A DNA stretch of 15,567 nucleotides, taken from the NCBI GenBank assembly GCA_955652215.1, contig CATPAX010000154.1, positions 1 to 15,567 on the forward strand, in the 5' to 3' direction. The notes under the pieces are model-generated. The model was not told the DNA's origin. It was given only the letters and a program-made list of their open reading frames with translations, and ran no database searches. This document shows positions 13,964-15,567 of the stretch, piece after piece (within the stretch, counting starts at the first letter, position 1; the number at the start of each line of letters is the position of its first letter). The DNA is from an uncultured Solirubrobacteraceae bacterium. Lineage in GTDB: Bacteria > Actinomycetota > Thermoleophilia > Solirubrobacterales > Solirubrobacteraceae. The position numbers were made by a program, and so were the translations under genes.

Positions 13964-14353
13964 ATGCGCAACCAGCTTCGCCCGATGTTCGATCGAGTGG
14001 TGATCAAAGAGCTCGATCCTGATCGCATGCGCCGCTCCGGTCTGATCGTCCCTCCTGGATCGGACGAGCCACCGCCGCAGCAAGGGATCGTGCTTGCCGT
14101 CGGCCCGGGGCTCGACTGGTGGGACCACGTGGGGGTGGTGATGCCGGTGAAACCCGGAGATCATGTGGTCTTCCCCGCGGCGGCCGGAACCTGGGTCGAG
14201 ATCGACGAGGAGCGGCTGCTCGTCTGCCGCGTTGGTGAGCTGCTCGGCGTCCTCGAACAGGCCAAGGACTGCCCCGAGTGCGCGGGACGTGCGTTGGCTC
14301 CCAAGCAGTCCTGTCCGGTGTGCGGGCGCGAGGGCTCGGTCTCCTCGAGTTGA
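13964..14353 (+). CDS. GroES-like co-chaperonin protein with C-terminal zinc ribbon
   Basis: 129 aa from the ATG at 13964; the frame opens at 13874, but the preceding residues are not GroES-like. Residues 5-98 follow the GroES (Cpn10) fold in order: RPMFDRVVIKEL, then the mobile-loop region with SGLIVPPGSDEPPPQQG, IVLAVGPG, VKPGDHVVFPAAAGTWVEID, and the last strand VCRVGELLGVLE. The C-terminus adds CPEC (103-106) and CPVC (117-120) separated by 10 residues, a likely zinc ribbon absent from standard GroES. No groEL is in view. It may be a specialised GroES paralogue, or a GroES-fold protein that does not cap GroEL: the mobile loop lacks an evident GroEL-binding IVL-type tripeptide beyond GLIVP. 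The -10 box is almost at the ATG. It converges on a J-domain/TPR gene 25 nt away, so two chaperone-related genes lie together. Confidence 0.82.
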   Translation: MRNQLRPMFDRVVIKELDPDRMRRSGLIVPPGSDEPPPQQGIVLAVGPGLDWWDHVGVVMPVKPGDHVVFPAAAGTWVEIDEERLLVCRVGELLGVLEQAKDCPECAGRALAPKQSCPVCGREGSVSSS

Positions 14354-14378
14354 CGGAACGGCCGGCGCGCGCTCGCGG

Positions 14379-15567
14379 TCACGCCGCGTTTCGCCGGGGG
14401 AGCTCGCGAGGCCTCGCGGCCTCGGTCCGGGCGAGCAGGTCGGCGACTTCCGGATCTTTCCCGAGCGCAAGGGCTCGCTTACACGCGCTGATGCACTCGC
14501 TGACCCGCTCTGTTCGCGCGAGCGCGTGCGCGTAGGCCGACCACGCGGTTCGGGACTCGGGATCGAGGCGCGTCGCGGCCTCCGCCGCCGAGACCTCCGC
14601 GCCGGTGTTGCCAGCCAGGTGGTAGGCGAGCGCGAGGTGGAGTAGGCCCTCGAGCGACGGGCCAGCGAGCTTGGCACGTTCGAGGGCGGTGATCGCGCCC
14701 GAGCGATCCATCAGCCTTAACCGAAGGCGGCCCAGCCGCTCCCACGCCGAGGGGTCGGTGGGAGCTCGCTCGGCGGCGCGCGCGGCAGCCTCTGCCGCCA
14801 GGTCAATCGCGCCCATGTCCTCGTAGATGCGTGCCGCGAAGCGCTCCGGCGTCGGGCGATCGGTCTCCGCCCGTGCCCAATCGCGGACGGTCCTGGCGGC
14901 CGCCGGCAGATTGCCCGCCTGCCAGAACGCGGTTGTCAGCAGCCGTAGGACAACAGGATTCGCAGGATCCGCGTCGCGGGCATAAATCAGTCGCTGGGCC
15001 GCGAGCGCTGGGTCGCCCTCCGCGAGCGCATGCTGCGCGGCGGTCATGAACCGCTGCACTCGGTCTGCGGCAGGGTCGGGATTCGAGAAGTCGACGAACT
15101 GGAGAGACCCAGCCGGCACCGTTCGGACGCCGACTGCAAACAGCATCCGAGCCCACTGCTGGACGTCGTCGTCCTCGCCGGAGAAATAGATCCCGCTGAC
15201 ACTTCCCACGCCCCATTCCGGATATGACACGCAGCGCGCGTAGCGGTGTACGACCGACTGATCGGGAACGCGCGCGCCAAACGGATCGTGCTTGGCGCGA
15301 TCCTCGTCCGCGGCGCGGGCTCGCTGCTCGGCTTCATAAGCCCTCCGCCCGGCCTCGGCCCGGGCCTTGCGCGCCGCGGCGGCGGAGACCTTCACAGCAT
15401 TACGCGTGACCCGGCCCCCGCGCGAGGTCTCAGCCAGCATCTGGAGCTGGTCGGCCGCTTCGTTGATCGCCTGGAGATGGCGCTGATGCTCGTGCTGGCG
15501 TCCCGGCGGGGCGATATCCGGATGCCAGCGCTTTGCCATTCGGCGGCGGGCGAGCTGAACATCGCGC
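14379..15567 (-). CDS. J-domain (DnaJ-like) protein with TPR repeats, 5' truncated by window edge
   Basis: The frame is open to the right edge, so the start lies outside; 395 residues are visible. The edge reads RDVQLARRRMAKRWHPDIAPP, helix II of a J-domain with the HPD motif at 15516-15524, then helix III (HEHQRHLQAINEAADQLQML). HPD is what stimulates the DnaK ATPase. A charged Ala/Arg/Glu-rich helix follows, then a ~70-residue segment (SYPEWGVGSVSGIYFSGEDD) of unknown type. About five TPR units fill the C-terminal half (from DPALAAQRLIYARDADPANP to the end), for protein-protein contacts. No zinc-finger or C-terminal DnaJ substrate domains are present, so it is a class C J-protein, probably a specialised Hsp70 partner. 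The ATG at 15539 falls inside the J-domain and is not the start. Confidence 0.85.
   Translation of the reverse strand, partial: RDVQLARRRMAKRWHPDIAPPGRQHEHQRHLQAINEAADQLQMLAETSRGGRVTRNAVKVSAAAARKARAEAGRRAYEAEQRARAADEDRAKHDPFGARVPDQSVVHRYARCVSYPEWGVGSVSGIYFSGEDDDVQQWARMLFAVGVRTVPAGSLQFVDFSNPDPAADRVQRFMTAAQHALAEGDPALAAQRLIYARDADPANPVVLRLLTTAFWQAGNLPAAARTVRDWARAETDRPTPERFAARIYEDMGAIDLAAEAAARAAERAPTDPSAWERLGRLRLRLMDRSGAITALERAKLAGPSLEGLLHLALAYHLAGNTGAEVSAAEAATRLDPESRTAWSAYAHALARTERVSECISACKRALALGKDPEVADLLARTEAARPRELPRRNAA

Overview
The window is GC-rich bacterial chromosomal DNA. The gene set points to Actinobacteria, most likely a soil Thermoleophilia/Solirubrobacterales-type lineage: a fused E2-E1 2-oxoglutarate dehydrogenase (Kgd), the NucS mismatch endonuclease, an Rpf-type transglycosylase behind a c-di-AMP (ydaO) riboswitch, an alkyltransferase-like protein, and genes apparently transcribed without leaders. 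The lineage is inferred from gene content; there is no rRNA or other taxonomic marker.

Left part (1-6124, + strand): the 3' 1122 codons of kgd, cut by the left edge; a secreted SGNH/GDSL esterase; a stand-alone mreB with no mreC/mreD after it; and a VOC (glyoxalase-fold) gene broken by two single-base frameshifts. GC-rich hairpins separate these units.

Middle (6221-9304, - strand): a compact cell-envelope operon read right to left. A c-di-AMP riboswitch is followed by a secreted coiled-coil/Rpf-domain peptidoglycan hydrolase. A GNAT acetyltransferase overlaps the end of that gene by 34 nt, and a multi-pass GT-C (ArnT/PMT-like) glycosyltransferase follows 7 nt later. All three genes are probably under the one riboswitch. 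Diverging from it is a two-gene + strand unit: an alkyltransferase-like DNA damage recognition protein (ATL) and a YjbQ/UPF0047 protein, 1 nt apart.

Right part (10175-15567): a lipoprotein serpin (-) whose stop overlaps the yjbQ stop; nucS (-) behind a TPR-like/GGDEF protein whose signature is GGDES (-); then, divergently, a GroES-like protein with a C-terminal zinc ribbon (+). Converging on it is a J-domain/TPR protein (-) cut by the right edge. The serpin and GroES-like genes have -10 boxes so close to the ATG that leaderless transcription is likely.

No rRNA, tRNA, CRISPR array, insertion sequence or prophage gene was seen. The most noteworthy points are the riboswitch-controlled envelope operon, the GroES/zinc-ribbon fusion beside a J-domain protein, the GGDES-NucS pairing, the serpin with an inhibitory-type hinge, and the N-terminally short MreB with a perfect hairpin at its start.
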